NCBI GenBank assembly: GCA_002505765.1
Contig: DAVZ01000034.1
Location: 1 to 5,720 of the forward strand
Reading direction: 5' to 3'
DNA from: Methanobacterium sp. UBA176
GTDB lineage: Archaea > Methanobacteriota > Methanobacteria > Methanobacteriales > Methanobacteriaceae
Length of the DNA stretch: 5,720 bases
This document shows positions 5,703 to 5,720 of this stretch, piece after piece. The translations under genes were made by a program, and so were the position numbers. Positions within the stretch are counted from its first letter, which is position 1. The number at the start of each line of letters is the position of its first letter. The notes under the pieces were generated by a model that was not told the origin of the DNA, did no database searches, and saw nothing but the letters and a program-made list of their open reading frames with translations.

Positions 5703-5720
5703 ATGGATGATTTAGATCTG
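5703..5720 (+). CDS. 5' end of an ORF cut by the window edge
   Basis: Six codons, MDDLDL, are visible before the sequence ends. A weak AAGGTG ribosome binding site lies at 5686-5691, 11 nt before the ATG, a slightly long spacing. Promoter module B lies directly upstream. The acidic start resembles that of the short ORF at 2537. The product cannot be named. If the HdrA-like reading of the short ORF is right, this may be the intact parent gene; otherwise it may be another regulated gene or leader. Confidence 0.5.

Overview
The window looks like a low-GC, intergenic-rich piece of a methanogenic archaeon, most likely of the Methanobacteriales. This is an inference from strong GGAGGT-type ribosome binding sites, TTTATA-like archaeal TATA boxes placed about 25-30 nt before likely transcript starts, and protein style. 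No rRNA or other phylogenetic marker is present, so the assignment is tentative.

Layout, all on the + strand: (1) 1-150, a short promoter and leader. (2) 151-1494, an intact mgtE, a CBS-domain Mg2+ channel/transporter. (3) 1495-2536, about 1 kb of AT-rich DNA with no convincing gene but much structure: a 30/31-nt direct repeat pair with a 37-nt spacer, a 98-bp element with 9-bp terminal inverted repeats, several dyads, and the first copy of a promoter module. (4) 2537-2638, a 33-codon ORF with a very good Shine-Dalgarno and a D-rich start, followed by strong RNA-type dyads. (5) 2817-5459, an intact mgtA-type P3B ATPase (Mg2+ importer). (6) 5460-5702, a hairpin likely to mark the mRNA 3' end, then a second copy of the promoter module. 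(7) 5703 to the window edge, the first six codons (MDDLDL) of another ORF.

The two large genes encode the two classical kinds of Mg2+ uptake: MgtE, a channel gated by intracellular Mg2+, and MgtA, an ATP-driven importer usually expressed under Mg2+ limitation. They probably form a magnesium homeostasis locus, although more than 1.3 kb of DNA separates them and they are not one simple operon.

The most interesting part is the leader of mgtA. A promoter module of about 110 bp is present twice, before the 33-codon ORF and before the ORF at 5703. Its similarity ends close to the predicted transcription start. Both ORFs start with acidic residues. The first lies upstream of a Mg2+ transporter and its start codon is inside a 14-bp imperfect inverted repeat. 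This could be a leader-peptide or RNA switch for Mg2+. The competing explanation is that the short ORF is the truncated 5' end of an HdrA-like gene, because residues 12-23 resemble the HdrA N-terminus. The sequence alone does not decide between them.
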